From an uncultured Bacilli bacterium (GTDB taxonomy: Bacteria; Bacillota_I; Bacilli_A; RF39; UBA660), in contig CAKPGT010000002.1 in NCBI GenBank assembly GCA_934155185.1, forward strand, positions 51,001-115,000: a stretch of DNA of 64,000 bases, given 5' to 3'. A program made the translations under genes and the position numbers. Positions 24,794 to 32,824 of the stretch are shown one piece after another; positions within the stretch are counted from its first letter, which is position 1; every line of letters starts with the position of its first letter. A model generated the notes under the pieces. The model did no database searches, was not told where the DNA came from, and saw only the letters and a list, made by a program, of their open reading frames with translations.

Positions 24794-25339
24794 TTAGTTG
24801 CTTTCTAATGTTATTTGGCCATCTTTAATAGGTATATTAGGAAAGCTTGCATCAGTAAGCATTATGTTCCTAACTGGAGCTACTGGATTTGCAATTTCAA
24901 CGGTCTCCGATGAAGTGGTCATAACGATAGATTTAACATTATCATCGAATGTATGCCCTCCATCACTTGTAATCTGTTTATAATATATTTCTATGTTTCC
25001 AGATTGAGAAAATGGAACATTGTTAAATACTGCATTTCCATCAGTATCAGTTGTTATTTCTACTCCTACTACAGTACCTACGCTGTCAGTTCTTATAAAT
25101 TTTGCACCTATAACTTGTATACCTGTGGTTTTATCTCCTGTATCAGTTACATGAAGTGTTAATGTTCCTTTAGCACTTATTTTAAAAGTATAATTATTTG
25201 AACCTTCTACTATAGTTACTTGATTCGGATTTAAAGTAGAAGCATCATAGCCATCAACTACTGCTGTAGCATTATATATTCCATTAACTAATTCAATGCT
25301 TCCTTTGCCATTAGTTATTGGGATTGTATGTCTCGCCAT
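24794..25339 (-). CDS. Leaderless prealbumin-like (Cna-B/SpaA-type) beta protein
   Basis: 181 residues, no signal peptide or membrane helix. Two or three beta-sandwich units are suggested: GSIELVNGIYNATAVVDGYD (carboxypeptidase-regulatory pattern) and a second with TDTDGNAVFNNVPFSQSGNIEIYYKQ, typical of prealbumin-like repeats in surface proteins. The C-terminus NIMLTDASFPNIPIKDGQI resembles the C-terminus of its upstream neighbour. AAAGGGGGA precedes the ATG. It overlaps the 121-residue gene by 25 bases, so is translated from the same mRNA. Probably a structural protein; location (cell or spore surface) is inferred. Confidence 0.65.
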   Translation of the reverse strand: MARHTIPITNGKGSIELVNGIYNATAVVDGYDASTLNPNQVTIVEGSNNYTFKISAKGTLTLHVTDTGDKTTGIQVIGAKFIRTDSVGTVVGVEITTDTDGNAVFNNVPFSQSGNIEIYYKQITSDGGHTFDDNVKSIVMTTSSETVEIANPVAPVRNIMLTDASFPNIPIKDGQITLESN

Positions 25340-25680
25340 ATTATCAAATTTCCCCCTTTAATTTTAATATCTGGATTATATTTATCCATTAACGTAAATG
25401 TAACAAGGCGTTTTCTATTGCTAACACCATTATTACCAATATTTATATAATAAACTTCATCTTTTATGGCTATTAAAGGAATTTTCATAATTAATAAATT
25501 AGAATATATAACTAACCTATATACTTCATTATTGTTTATTGGTATTTTTATTTTTCCAAAATAATCTGTTTTTCCATTAAAAATGTTCTTATTACATCTA
25601 TTTATTAACTTAATTTTTAAATTGCCCGGGTATATATTTCCGTTACTATTGAGTTTTATGTAAATATAATTATTTTTCAT
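25315..25680 (-). CDS. Small leaderless beta-rich protein with shared C-terminal motif
   Basis: 121 residues, no signal peptide. The segment GNLKIKLINRCNKNIFNGKT followed by DYFGKIKIPINNNEVYRLVI has the look of one prealbumin-like unit. The C-terminal part VTFTLMDKYNPDIKIKGGNL matches in spacing the C-terminus of the downstream protein (TLxD, P, IxIKxG). Not recognised as a named family. GAGGTGAGAT is a strong ribosome site. Third gene of the minus-strand surface cluster. Confidence 0.6.
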   Translation of the reverse strand: MKNNYIYIKLNSNGNIYPGNLKIKLINRCNKNIFNGKTDYFGKIKIPINNNEVYRLVIYSNLLIMKIPLIAIKDEVYYINIGNNGVSNRKRLVTFTLMDKYNPDIKIKGGNLIIWRDIQSQ

Positions 25681-25734
25681 ATCTCACCTCATTACAATGT
25701 ATTTTATGAATTGTCTTGATCTCTTGTAAAGGCA

Positions 25735-27600
25735 TTATTCCTCAACACTCCATATAATTAAGGTTGAATAATCTTCACCATTTAATAAATCATTGCTAGG
25801 CTTTAAAAATAATCCTTTATCAGTAGAGAATGTAACATTACTTACATTAACATTTCCACCACTATCACTTGATTCAAATATCAATTTTTTATTTGTTTTT
25901 AGAGGGATTTCTTCATTATTGAAATTCTTAAAGAATAATGAATCTATTAGCACCTTACCTTCTTTTTCTATCATTGGATTTATGTAATTTAAATATAATT
26001 TCCAATTAGTGCCATTTATTCTACTATCAATTACAGTTACTGTTGTTTTGTTTTCCTTGAATAAAATAATTGGTTTAGTAGATGATGGTGCCATACTAAA
26101 AGGAATGTTTTCTGTTGCCTTTAATAAAGTTAATTCCCCCATAAAAGGTGTTGTTACTTTTCTTTCGGTAAAATATCCATTTAAACAAGATGTTATTTTA
26201 ATTCTTGTATTATCTAGAATAGCAGAATCAACATCTGCTTCAAATAGGCCATTTTCATCAGCCATCGCTGTTAAGTTTTTATTACCATATTCTATTTTAA
26301 TATTTGAATATGGTACAGTATGACCTGAGATAGTATTAACAGAATCAGTAATTGGATGAACATTTATTTTAATTAGCCCTATTGTTAATATTTTTTTATC
26401 CTGAAATGAGAAGTTATTCATATCTGATAGTGAACTTAATTCGTGTTCTGTAAAATTATGAGATGTAATAGTCGTATTATCTTTATTTAGTACTCCTTTT
26501 ATTTCTGATAGCATATTTTCTTTATACCAATAAAGAGCCGGATAATCATCTAGTGTGCATGCCGAAGTATAATCAAGAGCATATATCCACATATTAATTC
26601 TGGTGAATTTAAATATAAAATTAACAGGATTATTTGTGTATACAACACTTGAGTTTTTAGTATAAATATTTACATATTTTGGATTATCTAATATAAACTT
26701 TTGATTTGTTCCTTTAAAATATATATTATAGTTATCTGATGGTGTAGTCATATAGGTGTTTAGCACTGAAACGCTTGCTCCTTCTTTAACTATAAAGTTC
26801 CCAAATATATTCCACATGGGTATTCTTTGATGACTTTTTTCAATAAATGTAAAATTGGACATTTCTTCAATTATAACATTTCTAGCCCCATGAGTTGTTG
26901 TTTTGGCAAATCCATTACCGGTTGTTAAAAGAAACTCTGAGCCATGTCCTACTATTAAATCAAGCTTATTTGTTCCATTCATAAATTCTTTATCAGTTGT
27001 AATATTTACTCTACTATTTGGCATTATTTTAACTGATGATGATATTACATCGTTAAAGAAAAAAATTGTATTAGTATTTGAAGTATTTGTTATTGTCGTA
27101 TTTCCATCTATTATAATTCTATTCGAATTACAAACCCTTTGTGCTGCAACAGCATTAGTATCCTTTACCTCTATAATAGAATCAATAATTTTAGTTGTAC
27201 CATAATAATTCTGTGAAAGTTCTACTCCACCAAAAATTATATTATTATATTCTATTACTACATCAGAATAATTAGGATGAGATGGAACAAAAATAACTCC
27301 ATAACCATGTGAGGATATTATGTTCATATTTTTTAATATGACCTTTTTATTAGTTTTACTTGCTTTTATAACTTCCTCTTCTTGGTTTAAATAGTTTGTA
27401 TAAGTGTATCTTGTATTGTTATATGTTCCATCAATTGTTACTTTGCTTTTATTACTATTGATAATAAAACCATTAGCAGCAATAATATCGTTTCCTAAAT
27501 AAATATAGTTATAATTATTATCATCACCTAATGCTTGCTTTAATTCATCACTAGTTGTAACAACAACTGTATTGTCATCTATTATTTGAATAATTATCAC
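25735..27600 (-). CDS. Large beta-helix protein with Ig-like and WxL-like C-terminal regions
   Basis: 621 residues, no signal peptide. Residues 10-330 show pectate-lyase-like beta-helix rungs, starting VTTSDELKQAL and YIYLGNDI as in adhesive pectate-lyase-like domains. Residues 410-465 form a bacterial Ig-like unit (NTISGHTVPYSNIKIEYGN). The last 110 residues resemble a WxL cell-wall-binding domain (GTNWKLYLNYINPM, ending YSTLIIWSVEE). No catalytic residues are evident; an adhesive or structural role is inferred. The only full-length start is GTG at 27600, with AAGGAAG immediately before it; an ATT at 27594 or 27591 would be better spaced. Confidence 0.6.
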   Translation of the reverse strand: MIIIQIIDDNTVVVTTSDELKQALGDDNNYNYIYLGNDIIAANGFIINSNKSKVTIDGTYNNTRYTYTNYLNQEEEVIKASKTNKKVILKNMNIISSHGYGVIFVPSHPNYSDVVIEYNNIIFGGVELSQNYYGTTKIIDSIIEVKDTNAVAAQRVCNSNRIIIDGNTTITNTSNTNTIFFFNDVISSSVKIMPNSRVNITTDKEFMNGTNKLDLIVGHGSEFLLTTGNGFAKTTTHGARNVIIEEMSNFTFIEKSHQRIPMWNIFGNFIVKEGASVSVLNTYMTTPSDNYNIYFKGTNQKFILDNPKYVNIYTKNSSVVYTNNPVNFIFKFTRINMWIYALDYTSACTLDDYPALYWYKENMLSEIKGVLNKDNTTITSHNFTEHELSSLSDMNNFSFQDKKILTIGLIKINVHPITDSVNTISGHTVPYSNIKIEYGNKNLTAMADENGLFEADVDSAILDNTRIKITSCLNGYFTERKVTTPFMGELTLLKATENIPFSMAPSSTKPIILFKENKTTVTVIDSRINGTNWKLYLNYINPMIEKEGKVLIDSLFFKNFNNEEIPLKTNKKLIFESSDSGGNVNVSNVTFSTDKGLFLKPSNDLLNGEDYSTLIIWSVEE

Positions 27601-27648
27601 CTTCCTTTATAATAATTTATGTTAACAATTAAAATTAGAATAATTAAA

Positions 27649-27672
27649 AAGAATAGAGAATTTTCTATTCTT
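27649..27672 (-). terminator. Hairpin after the collagen-like gene
   Basis: 9-bp arms AAGAATAGA and TCTATTCTT with a 6-base loop, overlapping the stop codon; on the minus strand five T residues follow. It could reduce read-through into the three genes downstream. Confidence 0.5.
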
Positions 27673-28822
27673 AATGTATTTTAGTAACATTTAGCATTGC
27701 ATTAGTACTTCCATTGAATTTCATAGTAACTGCTTTTGAAGGTTTAATATTTAGTGTTATAAGGTCATTTGCTTGTAATGAACAAATAGTTGAACCACTT
27801 ATACTATTAATTAATTGAGCACTAAATTCACTTGTTGCACTTGTAGCGGGCTGTAATATATCATTTGCTCTGACAGACATAGTTATAGAGCATTCCTCAT
27901 TTGTTGCTCCACATAACAAATATGATATTAAATATACCCCACTTTCTTTTATTTTAATTGAATTACCATCTGGATATTCAGTAAGAAAGGCCGTTCCTTT
28001 TTCAGGCAGAGGAATTACTGTATCTGCACCTTGTGGTAAAGTAATTTGCGTATCAGTCATCGAATATCTAATGCCATACGATGATACGAATTCTGTTCCC
28101 GGAGGGCCTGCTGGGCCTTGTGGACCAGTAGGACCAGTATCTCCTTTTGGAATTGAAAATGCAAGATGATGTACCCAGTTTTCAAATGTATCCATAACAG
28201 TAGCTTCTTCACCTGGCTCTAAAGTCTGCGTTTCATCTATAGCAATATGCTCTGTTCTTCCTATTTCTCCAGGTAGCCCTCTTGGTCCAACATCTCCAGT
28301 ATCTCCCTTTTCACCTTTTGGTATTTTAAAGTCTAAAACTACATCAACTGGTGTTCCAGTATTTATAACTGAAGCTCTTTCAGTTGACTCTACTGTTTCA
28401 ACATTTCCAATTTGAATAGTAGATGGTCCTGGGTCACCCTTTTCACCTTTTATTCCTTGTGGTCCTATTTCACCTTTATCACCTTTTGGACCTTGTACTC
28501 CTTGAGGACCAATTTTACCATCTATCCCCTGCTTACCTCTAGGTATTTTAAAATTTAAAATAACATCTTCGATTGTTCCGACATTTTCAACTTTGGCGTT
28601 TTCAAAGGGTTCTACTGTTTCTGTAATTCCAACATCAACACTGGTTGGCCCAGGTAATCCTCTTGCCCCTTGGGGGCCAGTTAAACCTTGCTCTCCTCTG
28701 GGCCCTGGGTCACCTTTTTCACCTTTGGGCCCGGTTGGTCCATTAATATAATAAAATTTACATTTTTTTCTTTCTTCTTCAATTCTTTTTCTTATTTGTT
28801 CATAATCTCCGCACTTATTCAT
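27671..28822 (-). CDS. Collagen-like BclA-type protein, leaderless
   Basis: 383 residues. Residues 1-27 are a charged Cys-containing head (MNKCGDYEQIRKRIEEERKK), with no signal peptide. Gly-x-y collagen blocks alternate with three non-collagen linkers of about 35 residues (ending in NFKIPRGKQG, DFKIPKGEKG and AFSIPKGDTG). The last 140 residues form a jelly-roll of the BclA/C1q type (FVSSYGIRYS, GVYLISYLLCGATNEECSIT, ending MLNVTKIH). In Bacillus and Clostridioides such proteins make the hair-like nap of the exosporium, assembled from the mother-cell cytosol without a Sec signal. GGGAGATG precedes the ATG. Confidence 0.8.
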   Translation of the reverse strand: MNKCGDYEQIRKRIEEERKKCKFYYINGPTGPKGEKGDPGPRGEQGLTGPQGARGLPGPTSVDVGITETVEPFENAKVENVGTIEDVILNFKIPRGKQGIDGKIGPQGVQGPKGDKGEIGPQGIKGEKGDPGPSTIQIGNVETVESTERASVINTGTPVDVVLDFKIPKGEKGDTGDVGPRGLPGEIGRTEHIAIDETQTLEPGEEATVMDTFENWVHHLAFSIPKGDTGPTGPQGPAGPPGTEFVSSYGIRYSMTDTQITLPQGADTVIPLPEKGTAFLTEYPDGNSIKIKESGVYLISYLLCGATNEECSITMSVRANDILQPATSATSEFSAQLINSISGSTICSLQANDLITLNIKPSKAVTMKFNGSTNAMLNVTKIH

Positions 28823-29236
28823 TATACATCTCCCTTTAATCTTTTAAGAATTATTATATATAAATTCTTCTATTTTAATTTATGTAAATAGTTATAAAGT
28901 GTATAGTGAATATGCAATATTATAAAATTTAAAAACAATTGTAAACCTTAATAAAGAAGACCATAAATATGTTAGAATATATGATTTTTAAGCATTTATA
29001 AATATTATTTTATAGTAATTTTCCTAGTTTTGAAATATTATCTGTAACATAAGAAAAGGTGTTTAAAGTAATATAAATGTGCATATAAGAATACTTAGTA
29101 GTAATATATTAGATAATTTATTATTCATAAATCCTGGTAAAGGCTCATATTAAAGCTAGATAAACATCTGGTTTTAATTTTGCTTATAAGATTTGGCACT
29201 AATATAAAAGATATTTAAAAAATGGTAATTATCTGA
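28823..29236. other. Divergent intergenic region
   Basis: About 415 bases of very AT-rich DNA between the collagen-like gene and the Ig-domain surface gene. It holds the sigma-K-like element (28876-28902) on the minus side and a sigma-A -10 on the plus side. I see no credible small gene, tRNA or long repeat in the rest. Confidence 0.6.
28876..28902 (-). promoter_or_regulatory. Candidate sigma-K-like promoter of the collagen-like cluster
   Basis: On the minus strand AC (28901-28902), exactly 16 bases, then CATAAATTA (28876-28884); the Bacillus sigma-K consensus is AC, 16 bases, CATAnnnTA. Transcription would begin about 47 bases before the ATG. Confidence 0.45.
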
Positions 29237-29242
29237 TATAAT
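29237..29242 (+). promoter_or_regulatory. -10 element of the Ig-domain surface gene
   Basis: TATAAT at 29237-29242 puts the transcription start near 29249, which decides in favour of the downstream ATG at 29272 over TTG 29242 and ATG 29248. Confidence 0.55.
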
Positions 29243-29271
29243 TGTATATGAAAATAAGGTCGGTGATTGGT

Positions 29272-30609
29272 ATGAATATAATAAATAGCCTTTATAAGAG
29301 TGAAGATAACGAAAAAAAGAAGTTTAAAGTAACTCGTGGTATGCTTATTTTAATAGGAATGGTTTTAATTTTCATTATAATTGTAATTATTATACTATCA
29401 AGTGTGTTTAGCAAAAAAAGTGAAAAATATACTACAGATGATTTTAGTAGACTAGAAGAAAGAATGAAACAGGAAGCACCTATATATATTTCTCAAAAGA
29501 ATATAGAATTGACAAGCAAAGAATATAGAATTGAACTTTCTGATATGCTTACTACAAATGGTGGCGCTATAAATCCAGATAAGGTTAAAGCAGCAAATAT
29601 ATGTACAGGATATGTTATAGCGAAGAAAGAAGATACCGAAAGCTATAATGCGTATATTAAATGTAAAAATTTATATACAACGACTGGGTATGTAAGTAAT
29701 GATGAGAAAACAACGACTAAAACTACTAAAACAAATAAAGATAAAACAAAACCAGATATTACTTTAGTTGGTGAAAAGGAAATAACTATTAATAAGGGTG
29801 AGGAATTTAAAGATCCTGGTGCAAAAGCAACTGATAATATAGATGGTGATATTACTTCTATGATAAAAGTAACTGGTAAGGTTGATACATCTAAAGCTGG
29901 CACATATGTTCTAACTTATTCTGTATCTGATAAGGCTGGTAATAAAAATAGTAAGACAAGAAAAGTTATAGTAACTGAATCAAAAAATACTACAACGACA
30001 ACTACGACAACTAAAAGGCCAGACACTACGACAAACAAACCAGCAACTACAAAGACTACTAGAAGACCAAATACGACTAATACAACTAGAAGGATAACAA
30101 CTACAATTAGAAGAGTACCTGCTAATCCACCTGTAATAACATTAAAAGGACAAAGAAGTATTACATTAAATGTTGGAACAAGTTACAAGGAGCCTGGGTA
30201 TTCCGCTAATGATGGATTTGGTAATGATATAACATCTATGGTTAAAGTTACAACTAATGTTAATACTAATTCTGCTGGAACGTACTATGTTAACTATGCT
30301 GTTACTGATAGTTATGGTTTATCTACTGCTGTAAAAAGAATTGTAACGGTAAAATCAACTTATGTTAAAGTAACTGAAATTAGATTAGTACCAAATGTTA
30401 TTACAATTAAAAAAGGTGAGAAAAAAGGGCTTAGTGTTCATTATACACCTTCTAATGCTACAAATAAGAATGTATCGTGGAGTAGTAGTAATTCTAGAGT
30501 AGCGACTGTAAGTGGTGGTGTTGTAACCGCTAAAAATAGGGGAACTACTATTATAACAGCCAAGTCACCAGATGGACCTGTTGCGTCAACAAGAGTAACC
30601 GTAGAATAA
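29272..30609 (+). CDS. Membrane-anchored surface protein with DUF5011 and Big2 Ig-like domains
   Basis: Start at ATG 29272 (MNIINSLYKSEDNEKKKFK, 445 residues) after GGTGAT. A signal anchor lies at about residues 23-45. After a 100-residue stalk come a DUF5011 immunoglobulin-like domain (EFKDPGAKATDNIDGDITS, YSVSDKAGN), a Thr/Lys/Arg-rich linker with runs of TTT, a second DUF5011 domain (YKEPGYSANDGFGNDITSMV), and a C-terminal Big2 domain (TPSNATNKNVSWSSSNSRVA). No enzyme domain or sorting signal. Role as adhesin or envelope stalk is inferred. Confidence 0.8.
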   Translation: MNIINSLYKSEDNEKKKFKVTRGMLILIGMVLIFIIIVIIILSSVFSKKSEKYTTDDFSRLEERMKQEAPIYISQKNIELTSKEYRIELSDMLTTNGGAINPDKVKAANICTGYVIAKKEDTESYNAYIKCKNLYTTTGYVSNDEKTTTKTTKTNKDKTKPDITLVGEKEITINKGEEFKDPGAKATDNIDGDITSMIKVTGKVDTSKAGTYVLTYSVSDKAGNKNSKTRKVIVTESKNTTTTTTTTKRPDTTTNKPATTKTTRRPNTTNTTRRITTTIRRVPANPPVITLKGQRSITLNVGTSYKEPGYSANDGFGNDITSMVKVTTNVNTNSAGTYYVNYAVTDSYGLSTAVKRIVTVKSTYVKVTEIRLVPNVITIKKGEKKGLSVHYTPSNATNKNVSWSSSNSRVATVSGGVVTAKNRGTTIITAKSPDGPVASTRVTVE

Positions 30610-30630
30610 ATATAGATTGGATGATATTTA

Positions 30631-31815
30631 ATGAAAAAAAGTATAAGAGATTTTGACTTAAACAATAAAAGAGTAATAATTAGGTGCGATTTAAACGTTC
30701 CAATAAAAGATGGCGTTATTTTAGATGATAACCGTATAAAAGAAAGCTTAAAAACAATTAACTATGCCATTTCAAAAAAAGCAAAAGTAATTATATTATC
30801 ACACCTTGGAAGAGTTAAAACTAAAGAAGATATGAAAGATAAGTCTTTAAAGGTAGTAGCTGAAAGATTGTCTAAATTGCTTGGTAAAAATGTTACTTTT
30901 GTTAATGAAACACGTGGTACTGTGCTTGAAAATGAAGTTGCAAAAATGAAACCAGGTGAGGTTATACTAGTAGAAAATACTAGGTTTGAAGATTACCCAG
31001 ACAAAAAGGAAAGCTCAAATGATCTGGAACTTGGAAAATACTGGGCGAGCCTTGGAGATATATTCATTAATGATGCGTTTGGAACATGTCATAGAGCACA
31101 TGCGTCGAATGTAGGGATAGCTAGTAATTTAGAATCCGGGATAGGTTTTTTAGTAGAAAAAGAAATAAAATCATTAAGTAATATATGTAAAAGCCCAAAA
31201 AGGCCATATACAGTCATAATGGGTGGTGCTAAGATGAATGATAAAATAAAGGTAATGGATAGATTAATTGATAAAGCTGATTATATGTTACTAGGTGGTG
31301 GAATAGCAAACACATTTTTAAAGGCATTGGGTTTTGATCTTAAGCTATCTATATATGATGAAGAAAGTGTTAAATACTGCCAAAAATTATTAAAAAAATA
31401 TAGTAATAAAATTATTTTACCAGTTGATGGGTATAGTACACCTAAATATCAGGATGGACTAGAAGTTAAGTATTCTAACATAGATGATATTCCAGATAAT
31501 ATGATGGTGTTAGATATAGGACCCAAAACGATAGATTTATTTAAAGAATATATAAATAAATCTAAAACCGTATTTTGGAATGGCCCAGTTGGTGTGTCAG
31601 AATTTAGTAACTTTGAGTATGGAACAAAAAGTTTATGTGAGGTTTTGAAAGATTCAAATGCCAAGGTAGTAATAGGTGGTGGTGATAGTGCATCAGCAGC
31701 TATTAGATTTGGATTTAAAGATTCTTTTTCACATATATCAACAGGTGGTGGTGCTTCCTTGGAATTTGTAGAAGGAAAGACGCTACCAGGAATTGAAATA
31801 ATAGATGAAAGGTAA
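30631..31815 (+). CDS. pgk: Phosphoglycerate kinase
   Basis: Makes ATP from 1,3-bisphosphoglycerate. N-terminal RVIIRCDLNVPIKDG, substrate-binding SHLGR, NDAFGTCHRAHAS, the hinge helix GGAKMNDKI, and the nucleotide-binding VIGGGDSASA with STGGGASLEFVEG near the C-terminus are intact in 394 residues. It lies 21 bases after the surface gene and 5 bases before the flippase-like gene, so it heads a group pgk-flippase-glucosyltransferase-tpiA. Confidence 0.97.
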   Translation: MKKSIRDFDLNNKRVIIRCDLNVPIKDGVILDDNRIKESLKTINYAISKKAKVIILSHLGRVKTKEDMKDKSLKVVAERLSKLLGKNVTFVNETRGTVLENEVAKMKPGEVILVENTRFEDYPDKKESSNDLELGKYWASLGDIFINDAFGTCHRAHASNVGIASNLESGIGFLVEKEIKSLSNICKSPKRPYTVIMGGAKMNDKIKVMDRLIDKADYMLLGGGIANTFLKALGFDLKLSIYDEESVKYCQKLLKKYSNKIILPVDGYSTPKYQDGLEVKYSNIDDIPDNMMVLDIGPKTIDLFKEYINKSKTVFWNGPVGVSEFSNFEYGTKSLCEVLKDSNAKVVIGGGDSASAAIRFGFKDSFSHISTGGGASLEFVEGKTLPGIEIIDER

Positions 31816-31820
31816 TATGT

Positions 31821-32822
31821 ATGAAAAATAAGAAACTTAATCTCTTAGTATTATTTATAATGATAATACTTGTTCTATACTTTTCACTAAAAGATAATTT
31901 CAATGGTGTAATAAATGAGTTATCCAATGTAAATCTTTTGATTTTTGCTCTAGCTATTATAATGTTTTTGCTATCACTATTTTTTAAATCAATTAGTCTT
32001 TTTATGTTTATAAGAGAGTATAACAATAAATATTCTATTAAAGATGCATTTTCATTAACATTAATAAGTCAATTTCTAAATGGAATAACACCATTTCAGT
32101 CTGGTGGTCAGCCTTTTGAAATATATCTTTTAAAGAAGAAAAAAATAAGAATAACTGACTCTACTAATGCTTTATTAAAAGACTTTATTTCTTTTCAAGT
32201 TGCTTTAATACTTATGAGTTTGTTTTCTATGTTTGTTAATTTAAAAACTAAGTCTATAGAAATGAATAATTATCTTACATGGATAATACTTGCGGGTTTT
32301 ATAATTAATTTCGGTGTTTTATTATTCTTATTTATATTTGCTAATGCTAAGGAAACAGGGAAGAAAATTCTTAATAAAATAATTGACTTTGCATTCAAAT
32401 TTAAAATAGTAAATAAATTAAAAATAACTAAGGAAAAAGCTAAAGAAAGTGTTTCTCATTTTTATGAAACAAGTGAAACAGTAAAGAAGAGTAAGTCAAA
32501 GATATTAATAGGTACGCTAACAAATATGATGTATCTTATAATTCTTTATATTATTCCAACACTAGTTTTTATGTCATTAGGATATAATAAAATCACGATA
32601 TTAAATTCTATAGTAGTTACATCATTTGTAATGCTAATAGGAAATTTTGTGCCAATTCCAGGTGCAACAGGTGGTATAGAATTTGGTTTTGTAAAATTAT
32701 TTGAAGTCTTTATAAAAGGACCAATATTATCGGGTGCAATGTTAATGTGGCGTACGATAACATATTTTTTAGCAATGATTATAGGTGCTATTGCATTATT
32801 ATTTGAAAGAAAGGATACATAA
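31821..32822 (+). CDS. Flippase-like membrane protein (LPG synthase TM region / UPF0104)
   Basis: 333 residues with about eight membrane helices. The family motif with ISQFLNGITPFQSGGQPFEIYLLK and the C-terminal FVPIPGATGGIEFGF are visible. It corresponds to the flippase half of MprF without the catalytic domain; such proteins are thought to move lipids across the membrane. Next to a diacylglycerol glucosyltransferase, a role in handling glycolipid or aminoacyl-lipid is plausible but inferred. Confidence 0.8.
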   Translation: MKNKKLNLLVLFIMIILVLYFSLKDNFNGVINELSNVNLLIFALAIIMFLLSLFFKSISLFMFIREYNNKYSIKDAFSLTLISQFLNGITPFQSGGQPFEIYLLKKKKIRITDSTNALLKDFISFQVALILMSLFSMFVNLKTKSIEMNNYLTWIILAGFIINFGVLLFLFIFANAKETGKKILNKIIDFAFKFKIVNKLKITKEKAKESVSHFYETSETVKKSKSKILIGTLTNMMYLIILYIIPTLVFMSLGYNKITILNSIVVTSFVMLIGNFVPIPGATGGIEFGFVKLFEVFIKGPILSGAMLMWRTITYFLAMIIGAIALLFERKDT

Positions 32823-32824
32823 AA

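Noticed and set aside
24794..28822. Prophage tail region
   Set aside because: Collagen and linker repeats resemble tail fibres, but no capsid, terminase, integrase, holin or baseplate gene is present, and the C-terminal jelly roll is of BclA type.
29242..29271. TTG or early ATG start for the Ig-domain surface protein
   Set aside because: They lie at or before the predicted transcript start given TATAAT at 29237-29242.
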